Assembly: GCA_002753275.1 (NCBI GenBank)
Contig: PEAA01000011.1
Coordinates: forward strand, 1 to 55,834
DNA from: Zetaproteobacteria bacterium
GTDB lineage: Bacteria; Pseudomonadota; Zetaproteobacteria; Mariprofundales; Mariprofundaceae
Length of the DNA stretch: 55,834 nucleotides
Reading direction: 5' to 3'
Positions 6,736 through 17,428 of this stretch are shown here, piece after piece. Below the pieces are notes generated by a model. The model made no database searches. It was given only the letters and a program-made list of their open reading frames with translations, and had not been told where the DNA came from. Made by a program: the position numbers and the translations under genes. Position 1 is the stretch's first letter; each line of letters starts with the position of its first letter.

Positions 6736-9732
6736 ATGACAGATCATCACGATACTCCTCCCCCTTTTGGTTTATGGATGGGCGTGTTAGGCAATCCAGA
6801 AAAATCTGCAAAGAAGGGGGAGTCCGATGCCTATCCTGCCAATGTTAAACAGCGGCTTCTCTATATTTTAGAGCCGACCAAAGGGCATCAGGTGGTGGTG
6901 AAATTTTTTACGACCCGTATTCTAAAAAACGGGCAGTTTGGCAAACTTCTTCCTTACAAACCGACCAATGTCACCAACTATGCACCCGCAAAATTTATCC
7001 TTGCCGCAGATATTCGTATTTTAAAGCATGTGACAGAGGAGATGACCTTTTTTGCCGATGAAGGCTATCCGTTACGCAATGAAGATGGCTTAAAGTTGTT
7101 ACGGCGTATGTTGGCGACGGAGCGCTGTTATTGGGTCAACAAAAATAGTCTTCCCTTAAAAATTGGCAGTAAACGGGCTGCAATATGGGAATGGGAACAA
7201 GACGAGCAGGGGACGCAGCTGTTAACCTTAGATACAGGGGCTGCAGATGTTCATTTGATTCCCACTTCACCCCCTTGGTATGTTGATGCAAACAAGAGGG
7301 AATGTGGTCGTGTTGATAGTGGACAGCCACCTGAAATTGCAGAGATTTTACTGAATTTACCGCCACTGGCTGCAGGATTTAGCCAAGATCAACTTGATCA
7401 TGTTTTGGCGATGTTGCCGGAAAATATTCCTCAACCCATCGAGATTGATTGCGCTTACAAAGAGGTACAAGCCAAAGCCGTACTACTGTTACGCTCCGTT
7501 CTTTACGGAGGGCAAAATCGTGGGGGAGAGAAATGGGTCCATGTGGCTGAGCTCTTCCTTTCATACAATGGGATTGAGATTCCCTACACCCCTTCGCGGC
7601 AAGATACCTTGCGCCGTGCAGAGGATGGTTGTGTTTTTGACTTTAAGCGTGACAAAGCCGCTGAAGTTGAGGCATTAAAGGTTTTAAAAGCGTTTCATTT
7701 TGTCGCCATGGATGCAGAGCAACGACTCGACGCAGGATTATCACCTAGCTGTTTTGTCCTGGATGAGAGGCATGAGTGGACGGCATGGATGTTGCAGCAG
7801 TTGCCTGAAATAGAATTTCATGGCATGCAAGTTCGGGTCGCAGAAGATTTCTTTTACCATATTGAAGAGGCCGCGATGTGGGAGCTTGATGCCAAACATG
7901 AGGGCTTGATGGGACGCCCTAATTTTTCGGTCATGCTGCAATCGGGTGTTGAAATTGATTTGATCGAAGCACTGGGGCGTTGGGTTGCCAATAACCCTGA
8001 GGTGCTGCGTGAAGATCAACTACAAGGGTTACGCCAACAAGAGACCATTGCCATTGCACTGCCTGGTTCTGGTTTTTTGCCGGTGCCGGGAAACATGGTC
8101 GCCAATATTCTGCACTATATGCTCGATATTTTCGCCAGTGAACAGCCGCAAGAGGCAATGGTAAGTGCACCGCAAATGTTGGCACTGGAAGAGAGTTTGA
8201 AGGGGAGTGGCAATCAGATTGAGGTTGTGGTACGAACAGGGGATTGGATGCAAAAGATGCAGCAGTTGCAATCGATCCATGAAATGCCATCCGTGACAGT
8301 ACCACAACAACTGCACGCACAGTTGCGCGATTATCAGCATGATGGCTTAAACTGGATGCAGTTAATGCGAAGCTTGAATCTCAACGGCATTCTGGCCGAT
8401 GACATGGGGCTGGGTAAAACGGTCCAAGCGGTGACCCATATCTTGAAAGAGAAAGAAGAGGGGCGGCTTGATCTGCCCGTTTTGGTGGTGGCGCCCACCA
8501 GTTTAATGCACAACTGGCGCCGAGAAATTGCCACCTTTGCCCCCTCGCTCAAAGTTCATGTTTCACATGGTTCAGACCGTGCGAAACATTTTGAAAATTT
8601 GACCGACTTCGATGTGATTTTGACAACCTATCCATTGATTGTGCGTGATGCTGAGTACCTCTTTGCCAACCGTTATCACCTGCTTATTTTGGATGAAGCG
8701 CAATATATTAAAAATGCGCGCTCAAAAGCAGCACAGATGGTGCGTTGCGTTGAAACACGGCATAAGATCTGCTTAACAGGAACGCCGATGGAAAATCACT
8801 TGGGAGAGTTGTGGTCCCAATTTGATTTCTTGATGCCAGGCTATCTTTATGATCAAAATCAATTTGCCGATCTTTTCCGAAAACCGATTGAAAACATGGG
8901 CGATGCGGCCAGACAGCAAGCGCTACGGGTGCGTGTTCGCCCGTTTGTATTGCGGCGAACCAAAGAGCAGGTTGCCTCTGAATTGCCAGAAAAAACCGAG
9001 ATGGTTCGCAGCATTGAGATGGAGAGTGATCAACGCGAGCTTTATGACTCGGTGCGTCTTGCGATGCAGAAACGGGTGCGCGATGCACTCGATACCCTGG
9101 GCGCTGAAAAGAGTCATATCGTGGTTTTGGATGCGCTACTTAAAATGCGCCAAGTCTGTTGTGACCCTAGGCTATTGCAAAGCCAACAGGAGCAATCGAC
9201 GGTCTCATCGGCAAAAATGCAGATGTTGCGTGATATGATTCCGGAAATGGTCGCAGAAGGTCGACGCATTTTGCTCTTTTCACAGTTTGCCGGCATGTTG
9301 CGTTTGATTGAACAGGAGATGCAGGCATTGAACATCAACTATGTCATGTTAACAGGGCAAACCAAGGATCGTGCCACGCCTGTGGACAAGTTCCAAAATG
9401 GTGAAGTCCCCATCTTCTTAATTAGCTTAAAAGCGGGCGGGGTTGGCCTGAACTTGACCGCAGCAGATACGGTGATTCACTTTGATCCATGGTGGAACCC
9501 TGCCGCAGAGAGTCAAGCGACCGATCGTGCCCACCGGATCGGGCAAGATAAGCCCGTCTTTGTCTATAAATTGATCATCGAAGGCTCTGTTGAAGAGAAA
9601 ATTTTGGAGATGCAGGCAAGGAAGAAAGATTTAATGCAAGGGGTCTTTGAACAGCAAGGGCAAAAAGGTGGGCCGCTTTGGTCGATGGCTGAAATGGAAC
9701 AGCTCTTTTTGCCGATGGGGGATGTAGATTGA
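6736..9732 (+). CDS. SNF2-family DEAD/DEAH helicase or DNA translocase (998 aa)
   Basis: The C-terminal half is a complete Swi2/Snf2 ATPase. It has Walker A DDMGLGKT at about residue 555, the DEAQ box at about 653, LTGTPMENHLGELWSQFDF (motif III region), and the helicase-C end with GLNLTAADTVIHFDPWWNPA and RAHRIGQ. The first about 540 residues match the region of bacterial SNF2 proteins that normally follows a SWIM zinc finger, but no CxC...CxH pattern is present, so this copy lacks SWIM. Such proteins move along DNA and remodel bound proteins; the target is unknown. The gene starts 28 bases after thiO and may be cotranscribed with it, although the functions do not match. Confidence 0.9.
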   Translation: MTDHHDTPPPFGLWMGVLGNPEKSAKKGESDAYPANVKQRLLYILEPTKGHQVVVKFFTTRILKNGQFGKLLPYKPTNVTNYAPAKFILAADIRILKHVTEEMTFFADEGYPLRNEDGLKLLRRMLATERCYWVNKNSLPLKIGSKRAAIWEWEQDEQGTQLLTLDTGAADVHLIPTSPPWYVDANKRECGRVDSGQPPEIAEILLNLPPLAAGFSQDQLDHVLAMLPENIPQPIEIDCAYKEVQAKAVLLLRSVLYGGQNRGGEKWVHVAELFLSYNGIEIPYTPSRQDTLRRAEDGCVFDFKRDKAAEVEALKVLKAFHFVAMDAEQRLDAGLSPSCFVLDERHEWTAWMLQQLPEIEFHGMQVRVAEDFFYHIEEAAMWELDAKHEGLMGRPNFSVMLQSGVEIDLIEALGRWVANNPEVLREDQLQGLRQQETIAIALPGSGFLPVPGNMVANILHYMLDIFASEQPQEAMVSAPQMLALEESLKGSGNQIEVVVRTGDWMQKMQQLQSIHEMPSVTVPQQLHAQLRDYQHDGLNWMQLMRSLNLNGILADDMGLGKTVQAVTHILKEKEEGRLDLPVLVVAPTSLMHNWRREIATFAPSLKVHVSHGSDRAKHFENLTDFDVILTTYPLIVRDAEYLFANRYHLLILDEAQYIKNARSKAAQMVRCVETRHKICLTGTPMENHLGELWSQFDFLMPGYLYDQNQFADLFRKPIENMGDAARQQALRVRVRPFVLRRTKEQVASELPEKTEMVRSIEMESDQRELYDSVRLAMQKRVRDALDTLGAEKSHIVVLDALLKMRQVCCDPRLLQSQQEQSTVSSAKMQMLRDMIPEMVAEGRRILLFSQFAGMLRLIEQEMQALNINYVMLTGQTKDRATPVDKFQNGEVPIFLISLKAGGVGLNLTAADTVIHFDPWWNPAAESQATDRAHRIGQDKPVFVYKLIIEGSVEEKILEMQARKKDLMQGVFEQQGQKGGPLWSMAEMEQLFLPMGDVD

Positions 9733-9914
9733 TGGTTGAGATCTCCAGGTTTTTCCTCTGGATTCCCGATCGAGCCCGCAATGGTGCGTTGAGGGAAAAG
9801 TTTCCCATGAAACCTAACATCCCCTTAGAGCAATAAGGGTTGCGGCTCAATGTTTTTTTTGGTGCTATTGAAGCGGGAAATAGCAAGAAATCTGTAGTTG
9901 TGAGGCAATAAAAT
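9733..9914. other. Intergenic gap with small inverted repeats
   Basis: This 182-base gap contains GGGAAA-AG-TTTCCC and CCCTTA-N6-TAAGGG, with an eight-T run some 20 bases after the second. The spacing between stem and T-run is too long for a standard terminator, so I call neither. No gene or clear promoter is visible. Confidence 0.35.
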
Positions 9915-11264
9915 ATGCAAATGAACGCATTTGAGCGTAAAGGCACCTTCTCTTTGGCAGGTATTTATGGCCTGCGAATGGTGGGGCTATTTATGATCCT
10001 ACCCGTTTTTTCTCTCTATGCTGAGGGGTTACAAGATGTCACACCGACATTGATTGGTTTGGCTCTTGGCATTTATGGGTTAACCATGGCGGCTTTTCAG
10101 ATCCCTTTTGGCATGATGTCTGATCGATACGGGCGTAAACCTGTCATTGTGGTGGGGCTGTTGATTTTTGCGATTGGAAGTGTCGTCGCAGCAACTGCCG
10201 ATTCAATCTGGGGCGTCATTGTTGGGCGTGCACTGCAAGGTGCGGGTGCCATTGCTGCGGCAATGATGGCGCTGCTTGCGGATTTAACACGCGAAGATCA
10301 TCGCACCAAGGCGATGGGGATTATGGGGGTTTCGATTGGCATGTCTTTTATGCTTGCGCTGATTCTGGGCCCTTTTTTGGACAATATTATCGGGGTGCAA
10401 GGGATTTTTTGGCTGACCGCTGTACTGGCAATTTTGGCAATTGGGGTACTTTATCTGATTGTTCCCAACCCTGTTGAAGTGCATAGCCATCGTGATGTAC
10501 AGACGGTTCCTGCAAAATTGAAACAGGTCCTTGGTGATAAACAGTTGTTGCGTTTGGATATTGGTATTTTGATTCAGCATGCGGTGATGATGGCGATGTT
10601 TACCGCACTGCCATTTGTATTGCGCGATTATCTCCATCTGCCATCCTCTGAACACGCATGGTTCTACCTCCCTGTATTGGTATTGGCGATTTTTGGCATG
10701 GTTCCGATGATTATTATCGCGGAGAAGCGACGCAAGATGAAAGAGGTTTTCATTTTTTCAATCATATTGATGGCTGCATCAGAGCTGGCACTTGGATTTA
10801 TGCACACCTCCTGGTGGGCGGTAGCGATAGGTCTGTTCGTCTTCTTTGTCGCATTCAATGTGCTTGAAGCTACACTCCCTTCACTGATTTCACGCATGGC
10901 TCCAGTGGATGGTAAAGGAACCGCGATGGGGGTCTATTCTACCTCGCAATTTTTCGGTGCGTTCCTTGGCGGGGCAGGGGGGGGATGGATTTATGGTCAT
11001 CTCGGCCTTGAAGGTGTCTTTTTTGCATGCGTAGCAATCATTGCTATTTGGTTCCTCTTTTCATTAGGAATGAAGATGCCTGCCTATCTCAATTTGGTGA
11101 TGCTGCGCGTGCAACCGCATCATCAACAAGAGGATATCGGCGCAAAACTATTGGCGCTCGCAGGTGTGCATGAGGCGCAGTTTGTCTTGGAAGATGAGGT
11201 GGTGTATCTGCGTGTTGATAAAGCAACTTTTGATATGGAACAAGCAGAGGCGATTGTAAAATAG
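9915..11264 (+). CDS. yajR: YajR-like major facilitator transporter with C-terminal YAM domain (449 aa)
   Basis: A 12-helix MFS transporter of the inner membrane occupies residues 1-390. It has the loop 2-3 signature GMMSDRYGRKP and the motif C region near ALILGPFLDN. The last about 60 residues form a small soluble domain (LLALAGVHEAQFVLEDE, then VVYLRVDKATFDMEQAEAIV) that matches the ferredoxin-like YAM domain of E. coli YajR; total length is also nearly the same. The physiological substrate of YajR is not established, so neither is this one. Two ATGs (9915, 9921) are possible starts and no strong ribosome site decides between them. The gene ends about 190 bases before the bidirectional terminator shared with rpmB. 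Confidence 0.85.
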   Translation: MQMNAFERKGTFSLAGIYGLRMVGLFMILPVFSLYAEGLQDVTPTLIGLALGIYGLTMAAFQIPFGMMSDRYGRKPVIVVGLLIFAIGSVVAATADSIWGVIVGRALQGAGAIAAAMMALLADLTREDHRTKAMGIMGVSIGMSFMLALILGPFLDNIIGVQGIFWLTAVLAILAIGVLYLIVPNPVEVHSHRDVQTVPAKLKQVLGDKQLLRLDIGILIQHAVMMAMFTALPFVLRDYLHLPSSEHAWFYLPVLVLAIFGMVPMIIIAEKRRKMKEVFIFSIILMAASELALGFMHTSWWAVAIGLFVFFVAFNVLEATLPSLISRMAPVDGKGTAMGVYSTSQFFGAFLGGAGGGWIYGHLGLEGVFFACVAIIAIWFLFSLGMKMPAYLNLVMLRVQPHHQQEDIGAKLLALAGVHEAQFVLEDEVVYLRVDKATFDMEQAEAIVK

Positions 11265-11451
11265 CCTGGTTATTTATGGGGCGCTGCTGTGTCAGAGCCC
11301 TTTTTTCAACACACGATGCGCCGATAAGCCGGAAAATCGATAAATCACAGAGATTCAATACGAGCCTGCATCAACATTGCCATAAGGCATTCCTTGATTT
11401 TCGTTATCTTTTCGAGGCTCTACAAGAGGAAAAACAATAAAATTTAGACAT

Positions 11452-11482
11452 AAAAAAAGCGCGATGTAGATCGCGCTTTTTT
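11452..11482. terminator. Bidirectional rho-independent terminator between yajR and rpmB
   Basis: GCGCGAT (11459-11465) pairs perfectly with ATCGCGC (11470-11476) around a 4-base loop. Seven A's flank it on the left and six T's on the right, so each strand has a U-run after the stem. It lies 18 bases after the rpmB stop on the minus strand and can also stop transcription from yajR. Confidence 0.9.
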
Positions 11483-11500
11483 ATTTGAATCAATTTGAAA

Positions 11501-11692
11501 TTAAGCTGATTTTTCGATTTTACCAGAACGCAAGCAACGAGTGCAAACACGCATCTTTTGAATCCGACCAGCAACGCTTGCACGAACTGATTTAAGATTC
11601 GGCAAAAAACGACGGCGAGTAGTATTGTGAGCATGACTCACATTATTGCCGCTCATCGGACCTTTATTACAAATTTCACAACGCTTAGCCAT
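11501..11692 (-). CDS. rpmB: Ribosomal protein bL28, zinc-binding short form (63 aa)
   Basis: This is a 50S subunit protein. It begins [20 protein letters not shown], with the usual RRRFLPNL core, and ends with [12 protein letters not shown]. Two CxxC pairs (CEIC and CTRC) mark the zinc-binding C+ version; length matches the short forms. The ATG is preceded by AGGAGG at seven bases. A sigma-70-like promoter lies upstream and a terminator downstream, so it is a one-gene transcript. The common partner rpmG (L33) does not follow. Confidence 0.95.
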   Translation of the reverse strand: MAKRCEICNKGPMSGNNVSHAHNTTRRRFLPNLKSVRASVAGRIQKMRVCTRCLRSGKIEKSA

Positions 11693-11717
11693 GGTTGCCT
11701 CCTAAAAAACGAGCCGC

Positions 11718-11746
11718 ACTATATGATAATCAACCCTTAAAAACAA
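11718..11746 (-). promoter_or_regulatory. Sigma-70-type promoter of rpmB
   Basis: On the minus strand, TTGTTT (11746-11741) and TATAGT (11723-11718) are 17 bases apart, placing the transcript start roughly 20 bases before the rpmB ATG region. The hexamers agree well with TTGACA/TATAAT. No experimental support is available. Confidence 0.6.
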
Positions 11747-12140
11747 CCGCTTTTTTTTCAATCTCCTTGACCGTTGATAATCGAGCCATTTGCAAAAAGT
11801 CTGAGCTATCAGGTTGATCTGAATCATTACATCCCTGTCGTTATTTATGACCATCCATGACCTGCACGGATACTCTGACTTATTCAAAGTATCCTTAAGT
11901 GAAAATCACGCAGTCGTTGAGCGTTGTCATTTTTTTATTTTGCCAATATTTTTTTATCACGCTTGACTGTTTTGTAGCCATATAAACAGCAAAGATTGTA
12001 TTCTTAACCATCTTTACGATAATCTTTCCCGAAGATGATTCATCTTTTCTCTCTTTTTTGGTTTGATTGTCGTCGATGACTTACCCGACCAGAAATGAGT
12101 AGTTTTTTCATCTCGTTATCGAGGATAAATCAGATGATTC
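11747..12140. other. AT-rich intergenic region between rpmB and a hybrid kinase gene
   Basis: The full gap 11693-12214 is 522 bases. Beyond the rpmB promoter and the kinase promoter candidate, it holds several T-runs (near 11930 and 11950) and a short palindrome AAGATG-ATT-CATCTT near 12033. I find no coding frame with a ribosome site, no tRNA and no recognisable riboswitch. A 61-codon minus frame (11702-11887) overlaps the rpmB promoter and is not convincing. Confidence 0.5.
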
Positions 12141-12177
12141 GCAAAATTTTGCAAGTGGCTCTAATTCTAATTATTAC
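12141..12177 (+). promoter_or_regulatory. Candidate promoter with palindrome ahead of hybrid kinase
   Basis: TTGCAA (12149-12154) and TATTAC (12172-12177) are separated by 17 bases, about 40 bases before the kinase ATG. The perfect 12-bp palindrome GCAAAATTTTGC (12141-12152) overlaps the -35 and would suit an operator. Both are sequence-only calls. Confidence 0.35.
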
Positions 12178-12214
12178 GACTTAAACAATGTGTTAGGGTC
12201 TTGGGGAGAATAAA

Positions 12215-15200
12215 ATGGCGAACCTGATCAAGCAGGGCATTAATCTTTGGTTGCCTTTATGCCTCATATTCATGTTTTCTTCGTTTGTATTTCACATTGA
12301 TGCGAGCAACCGTGCCAGTGCTGCCCACCGTATTCATGACCACTCCATACGCCTTGCAGATATGCTGAGGCAATCCTCTGATGATCTTACCCGCATGGTG
12401 CGCACCTATATTGTCACCAAAGAGGCACGCTATAAAGCGCACTACCAAGAAATCTTAAACATTCGCAATGGTATCATTGCCCGCCCTGATAATCTTGGTG
12501 AAGTGTATTGGGATTTGGTGCTGGAAGATGACAAACGCCCTGTCGCCTCAAGCCACAAAGCGAAACTTTTATCGTTGATGGAGCAAGAGGGCTTTGATCA
12601 TGATGAGTTCGCACTTCTGAATCTTGCCAAACAAGCCTCTGATCAATTGGCGACGATTGAAACCACCGCGATGGATTGGATTGAAGAGAAGCCTTTGACA
12701 CAGCAGCGCAACATGGAGGCGATCAACCTCGTCCACAATGAAGCCTACCATCAGACCAAAGCAAAAATTATGGCGCCTATTGCGCAATTCCAAACACGGG
12801 TGCGCGAACGCACAGAGAAGATGATCGAAGATGCAGAGATGCGTGCAAATATCAGTAGCATGATTTTTCTTCTATTCAGTTTTATCACACTGTTTCTTCT
12901 CTGGAGATTAATTTCATGGCATAAAAAAGAATCACAAACGCTGGAAGATAAAGTGACCGAACGAACGGCAAATTTACAAGAGAGTGAAGAGCGTCGGCGC
13001 CTTTTGTTTGAAAATTCGTACGATGCGATTCTTCAATTGGATCACAGTGGCTTTACCGATTGCAACCCTGCTGCATTGCAACTGTTTGGTTGCCCAACCA
13101 AACAAGCGTTTATTGGGCGTTTTCCTTCTGATATTTCACCGCTGCAACAGCCCAATGGAGAAGCGTCCGCACAGCTATCAAAACAGTACATGGAGCAAGC
13201 TTTTCAGCAAGGCGCTTGTCGCTTCGAGTGGGTTTGCTGCCGTTTGGATAATCAAGCACCTTTTGATGCAGAAATCTTGTTAAGTAGCTGTTCAATAGGT
13301 GATCAAGATATCATTCAAGCTGTTGTGCGCGATATCTCCGAACGCAAACAGTATGAAAAAGCATTAATGGATAGCAGTGCCCGTTTTCAATCGCTCGTCA
13401 ATGATATTGGCGAGGAGTTTGTCATCTTCAGTTATGAATCAGAGACTGGGCTTCTTCGTTATGTCAGTGACGGTGTTCAAAGTATTTTTGGCATCCGTAA
13501 AGAGTCTGCGATGAATCAAAACTGGGTTGAATTGATCGCATGGCATCAAGAAGATCTTCCCGAAGCCTTTGCTCAAATGCAAGCCTTGATTGATCGTACA
13601 AACAATGAAAACACCAGCATCCTGCGATTCACCCATCCCAATGGTGAAACACGCACCATCCGTGCGGTGCAACATGGCGTCTGGAGTCGAGGAGAGGGCA
13701 AGCCTCCAATGATTGAGGGCGTGGTACAAAATATCACCGAGTACGAAAAGAGAGAGCGTGAACTCCATCAATCGCGTCAAGAAGCTGAATCTGCCAATCA
13801 AACCAAATCGGAGTTTCTGGCCAATATGAGCCATGAAATTCGCACCCCCATGAATGGAATTATGGGCATGGCCGATTTGGCGATGCAATCAGGTTTAAAT
13901 GCCAAACAATTTAACTATGTTGAGAAAATTTATCGCTCTGCTGAAAACCTATTGGCGATTATCAATGATATCCTCGATTTTTCTAAAATAGAGGCGGGTA
14001 AAATGGCGATGGAGCATCGACCCTTCCGTCTTGAAAGTGTCATGAGTGATCTGGCCGATCTTTGTGTTCTGAAAGCGGAAGATAAAGATATTGAATTAAT
14101 GTTTGATCTTCGTCCCGATGTCGAGACCCGTTTGATCGGAGACCCAATTCGTCTGTATCAAGTGCTTATCAATTTGTGTAACAATGCCATTAAATTCACC
14201 GGCACAGGCGGTGAAGTGCTTGTTCGTGTAGAAACAAAAGCAGCTTTCGATGATCGCATTGAGCTACTATTTACTGTTCGAGACAGTGGAATTGGGATGA
14301 ACGAAGCGCAAGTCGCACATCTATTCCAACCCTTCACCCAAGCCGATGCCAGCACAACGCGTCAATATGGTGGCACAGGTCTTGGTTTAACCATTTGCAA
14401 AAAATTATCGCAATTAATGCAAGGGGATGTTTGGGTTGAGAGCACTTTTGGCAGTGGCTCAACATTTTATTTTACTGCAACCCTTGCCGTTCAAGATGTT
14501 GAAAAAACTTCGACCCATCGTCAGCGTCGCACCCTTCCTGAGAAGATTAAGCATGTGCTGCTTGTCGATGACAATGAAACCTCGCGTGAAGTACTCTCGT
14601 CAATGCTTGCTTATATGTCACTTCAAGTCGATCAGGCCGATTCAGGGGAAGAGGCGTTGAAACTTTTGCAAAAGGCGGAGCCTGGACTTTACGATGTCAT
14701 TTTAATGGATTGGCGGATGCCTGGATTGAATGGCATTGAAACGATCAAAAGAATCCATAATGAATTGAATTTAAAACAGATGCCGATGATCGCCATGGTC
14801 ACGGCGCATGGTCATGACGAGGTCAACGCTTCGCTCTCAAGTTACAATCTGAAACCCATGAGTGTTTTGACCAAGCCGATTACCATATCTTCACTCTTTG
14901 ATATTTTGGCGCACATCTACGATACGAATGAAGCGCTAACCCAGCCGGTCAATAAAACGATCAATCCTGCAACGGAACGCAAACATAACAAGGTTGATGA
15001 AGTTGAATTGGAACAATTAAAAGGGGCCAAAATCCTTTTGGTTGAAGATAATCAAGTCAATCAAGAGGTTGCTATGCTCTATCTGAAGAGCCGAGGCATG
15101 GAGCCAACGCTGGCGAAGAATGGTCAAGAGGCGCTCGATATTCTTGAAAAACAGCATGTCGATGGTGTATTGATGGATTGCCAAATGCCCGTCATGGATG

Positions 15201-15391
15201 GTTTTGAGGCGACACGCCAAATTCGAAAAGATCCCCGTTTTGTATCGCTACCTATCATCGCAATGACCGCCAATGCCATGGCGGGTGACAAGGAGCGCGT
15301 CTTGCAAGTGGGAATGGATGATCATATTTCTAAACCCATCAACATTGCCGATATGATCAGCACGATGGCGCGTTGGATCCGCCATGATTAA
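12215..15391 (+). CDS. Hybrid sensor histidine kinase, PAS-PAS-HisKA-HATPase-REC-REC (1058 aa)
   Basis: This is an inner-membrane sensor. Residues 10-28 and about 213-234 are membrane helices enclosing a helical periplasmic domain with the segment [20 protein letters not shown], a pattern I associate with environmental sensor proteins. Two PAS domains follow (about 255-380 and 385-510). HisKA has H540 in [11 protein letters not shown], and the ATPase has the G boxes DSGIGM and GGTGLGLTI. Two receiver domains carry phospho-Asp 832 (LMDWRMPG) and 988 ([11 protein letters not shown]). It has no Hpt domain and no output domain, so phosphate must pass to a separate Hpt protein. A lone Hpt lies at 43091-43372. 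The ATG follows GGGGAG at suitable distance. Confidence 0.93.
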   Translation: MANLIKQGINLWLPLCLIFMFSSFVFHIDASNRASAAHRIHDHSIRLADMLRQSSDDLTRMVRTYIVTKEARYKAHYQEILNIRNGIIARPDNLGEVYWDLVLEDDKRPVASSHKAKLLSLMEQEGFDHDEFALLNLAKQASDQLATIETTAMDWIEEKPLTQQRNMEAINLVHNEAYHQTKAKIMAPIAQFQTRVRERTEKMIEDAEMRANISSMIFLLFSFITLFLLWRLISWHKKESQTLEDKVTERTANLQESEERRRLLFENSYDAILQLDHSGFTDCNPAALQLFGCPTKQAFIGRFPSDISPLQQPNGEASAQLSKQYMEQAFQQGACRFEWVCCRLDNQAPFDAEILLSSCSIGDQDIIQAVVRDISERKQYEKALMDSSARFQSLVNDIGEEFVIFSYESETGLLRYVSDGVQSIFGIRKESAMNQNWVELIAWHQEDLPEAFAQMQALIDRTNNENTSILRFTHPNGETRTIRAVQHGVWSRGEGKPPMIEGVVQNITEYEKRERELHQSRQEAESANQTKSEFLANMSHEIRTPMNGIMGMADLAMQSGLNAKQFNYVEKIYRSAENLLAIINDILDFSKIEAGKMAMEHRPFRLESVMSDLADLCVLKAEDKDIELMFDLRPDVETRLIGDPIRLYQVLINLCNNAIKFTGTGGEVLVRVETKAAFDDRIELLFTVRDSGIGMNEAQVAHLFQPFTQADASTTRQYGGTGLGLTICKKLSQLMQGDVWVESTFGSGSTFYFTATLAVQDVEKTSTHRQRRTLPEKIKHVLLVDDNETSREVLSSMLAYMSLQVDQADSGEEALKLLQKAEPGLYDVILMDWRMPGLNGIETIKRIHNELNLKQMPMIAMVTAHGHDEVNASLSSYNLKPMSVLTKPITISSLFDILAHIYDTNEALTQPVNKTINPATERKHNKVDEVELEQLKGAKILLVEDNQVNQEVAMLYLKSRGMEPTLAKNGQEALDILEKQHVDGVLMDCQMPVMDGFEATRQIRKDPRFVSLPIIAMTANAMAGDKERVLQVGMDDHISKPINIADMISTMARWIRHD

Positions 15392-15409
15392 TGCGGGGAA
15401 AATGAAGAT

Positions 15410-17428
15410 GTGGTTTTATCGATGTATGCTGTTTTAACGCAGCCGATATCGATTCTGGAAGGTGTGGGGCCTGCGTTGGCCAAACGGTTACAGCAACGAC
15501 AGGTCATCACCCTTGGTGACTTGTTGCTGCATCTGCCCAAATCCTACCATGATGATCGTCAATCGTTATCCATTGCGCAGTTGCAAACAGGGGTTTCTGC
15601 ACGGGTGCATGGCAAGGTTCTCAACAAGCAACAACGCGGGTTTGGACAAAAACAGTCGTTACACCTGCAATTGGTTGATGATGCGGGTGATCTGTTAACC
15701 CTCACTTTTTTCAATGCTGCGTACATGATGCGCGATCAGCGCTTGACTGAAGGGCGTAAAATTACCGTGCGGGGTGTGCCCGAGCATTGGCAAGGGCGTT
15801 GGCAAATGTCACACCCCGAGTGGCAGGTGATCGAGCGTTTTCAAGCAGGTTTTTCACCGGTTTATGGTTCGCTTGCGGGCATGAGCGGATTGCGAATTTC
15901 TGGGTTTATTGCCAAAGCAATGCAGCAACTGCAAGGGTGTTCGCCGCTTGATTCGGTTTTGGATCGAACCTTGTTGCAGGCCTTAACGACCATTCATACA
16001 CCCGAGCATGATCTCGATATGTCGATGATTGCAAGGGCCCATCAACGGTTGAAGGTGGAGGAGTGGCTTGTTTATCTACACGCCCTGCAATTGCAACGCG
16101 CAGATATTGTTCAACCGGCTTCGATCTATCACAATGGGGCAATCGTACAGCAACTGTTGCAACAGTTGCCCTTTCAACTCACAGCCGCTCAAGCCGCAGT
16201 TTGGCAAGATATTACAAAGGATTTGGCCAAGGGCGAGCGCATGCACCGTCTGCTGCAGGGGGATGTCGGCGCGGGTAAAACGGTGATCGCTGCGCTTGCA
16301 GCCGCGATGGTGATTGCCGATGGTGCGCAAGCTGCTCTAATGGCTCCTACGGAAGTATTGGCCACGCAACATCATGTCACCCTACAAGGCCTTTTTGCTC
16401 CACTCGGCATTGAAGTCGCTCTTCTCACGGGAAGCACCGGCATCAAGGCGCGCCGGCAACTGTTAGAGAACTTGGCCGATGGCCGCTTATCTTTGCTCAT
16501 TGGCACCCACGCGTTGCTAACCGAAGATGTACGATTTCACCATTTGGCTTTGGCCATGGTCGATGAGCAGCACCGTTTTGGTGTACAGCAGCGTTGGTTT
16601 TTGACCGAGAAGGGGGCGAGCGTTCATCTACTCGCCATGACGGCAACACCCATTCCCCGCAGTTTGGCTATGGCCATTTATGGCGATATGGACCTTAGTT
16701 TGATGCAAGGCTTACCACCGGGACGAAAACCAATTGAGACGCGCGTCCTTGCGCAAGAGAAGTTTCCCGAGTTGTTGGCAGGGATGCAACGGTTGTTGGC
16801 ACAGGATGGCCGCATCTATTGGATTGTGCCCCGTATTGATGATGATGAAGCGGGGATCTCCGTCGGGCAACGGGCAGAACTATTACAGCAGCAACTACCC
16901 GAAGAACGGGTATTGGCACTGCACGGACGCATGAAGCCCAAAGAGAAACATCAGGTATTGAGTGATTTTGCCTCGGGGCAAGCACGGGTTCTGGTCTCAA
17001 CCACCGTCGTAGAGGTTGGAGTGAATGTTCCTGAAGCACGGCTGATAGTGATTGAACAAGCTGAGCAATATGGCTTGGCGCAGTTGCATCAATTGCGCGG
17101 GCGGGTGGGGCGGTCGAGTGAGCAGGGTTACTGTCTGTTGGTCGCGGGCAGTGAACTTTCGACCACCGCTATGCAACGCCTGCAAAAAATGCGTGATTGC
17201 CATGATGGTCTGGAACTTGCAGAAATGGATCTACAGTTGCGTGGTGCAGGGGATGCCATTGGGGTGCGCCAAAGTGGCGAAGCGGGCTTTCGCCTGCTTG
17301 ACCCTGCTCTGGATGGTGCACTCATTCGATCGTATGACCTGGCAACGCTCAATCGTTTATCACCAAAACAGAAAATGGAACTGACCGCGATCTCGACCTT
17401 TTGGCGCCCAACGATGATGCATGAATAA
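15410..17428 (+). CDS. recG: ATP-dependent DNA helicase RecG (672 aa)
   Basis: RecG remodels stalled replication forks and branched recombination intermediates. The wedge domain with an OB fold covers about residues 60-150 (GVSARVHGKVLNKQQRGFG). The motor has Walker A GDVGAGKT at about 285, the DEQH box (MVDEQHRFGVQQR), MTATPIPRS, and the late motif LHQLRGRVGRS. Length is close to that of E. coli RecG. The likely start is GTG 15410 after GGGGAAAATGAA; an in-frame ATG at 15422 has no ribosome site. It begins 18 bases after the kinase stop but is probably unrelated in function. Confidence 0.95.
   Translation: MVLSMYAVLTQPISILEGVGPALAKRLQQRQVITLGDLLLHLPKSYHDDRQSLSIAQLQTGVSARVHGKVLNKQQRGFGQKQSLHLQLVDDAGDLLTLTFFNAAYMMRDQRLTEGRKITVRGVPEHWQGRWQMSHPEWQVIERFQAGFSPVYGSLAGMSGLRISGFIAKAMQQLQGCSPLDSVLDRTLLQALTTIHTPEHDLDMSMIARAHQRLKVEEWLVYLHALQLQRADIVQPASIYHNGAIVQQLLQQLPFQLTAAQAAVWQDITKDLAKGERMHRLLQGDVGAGKTVIAALAAAMVIADGAQAALMAPTEVLATQHHVTLQGLFAPLGIEVALLTGSTGIKARRQLLENLADGRLSLLIGTHALLTEDVRFHHLALAMVDEQHRFGVQQRWFLTEKGASVHLLAMTATPIPRSLAMAIYGDMDLSLMQGLPPGRKPIETRVLAQEKFPELLAGMQRLLAQDGRIYWIVPRIDDDEAGISVGQRAELLQQQLPEERVLALHGRMKPKEKHQVLSDFASGQARVLVSTTVVEVGVNVPEARLIVIEQAEQYGLAQLHQLRGRVGRSSEQGYCLLVAGSELSTTAMQRLQKMRDCHDGLELAEMDLQLRGAGDAIGVRQSGEAGFRLLDPALDGALIRSYDLATLNRLSPKQKMELTAISTFWRPTMMHE

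Noticed and set aside
9733-9914. Possible terminator after the SNF2 gene
   Set aside because: Stems are short and the T-run lies too far from them.
11702-11887. 61-codon minus frame upstream of rpmB
   Set aside because: It overlaps the rpmB promoter and has no family resemblance or ribosome site.
11940-11990. TTGACT followed by TATAAA as a kinase promoter
   Set aside because: Spacing of about 12 bases is too short for a sigma-70 promoter.
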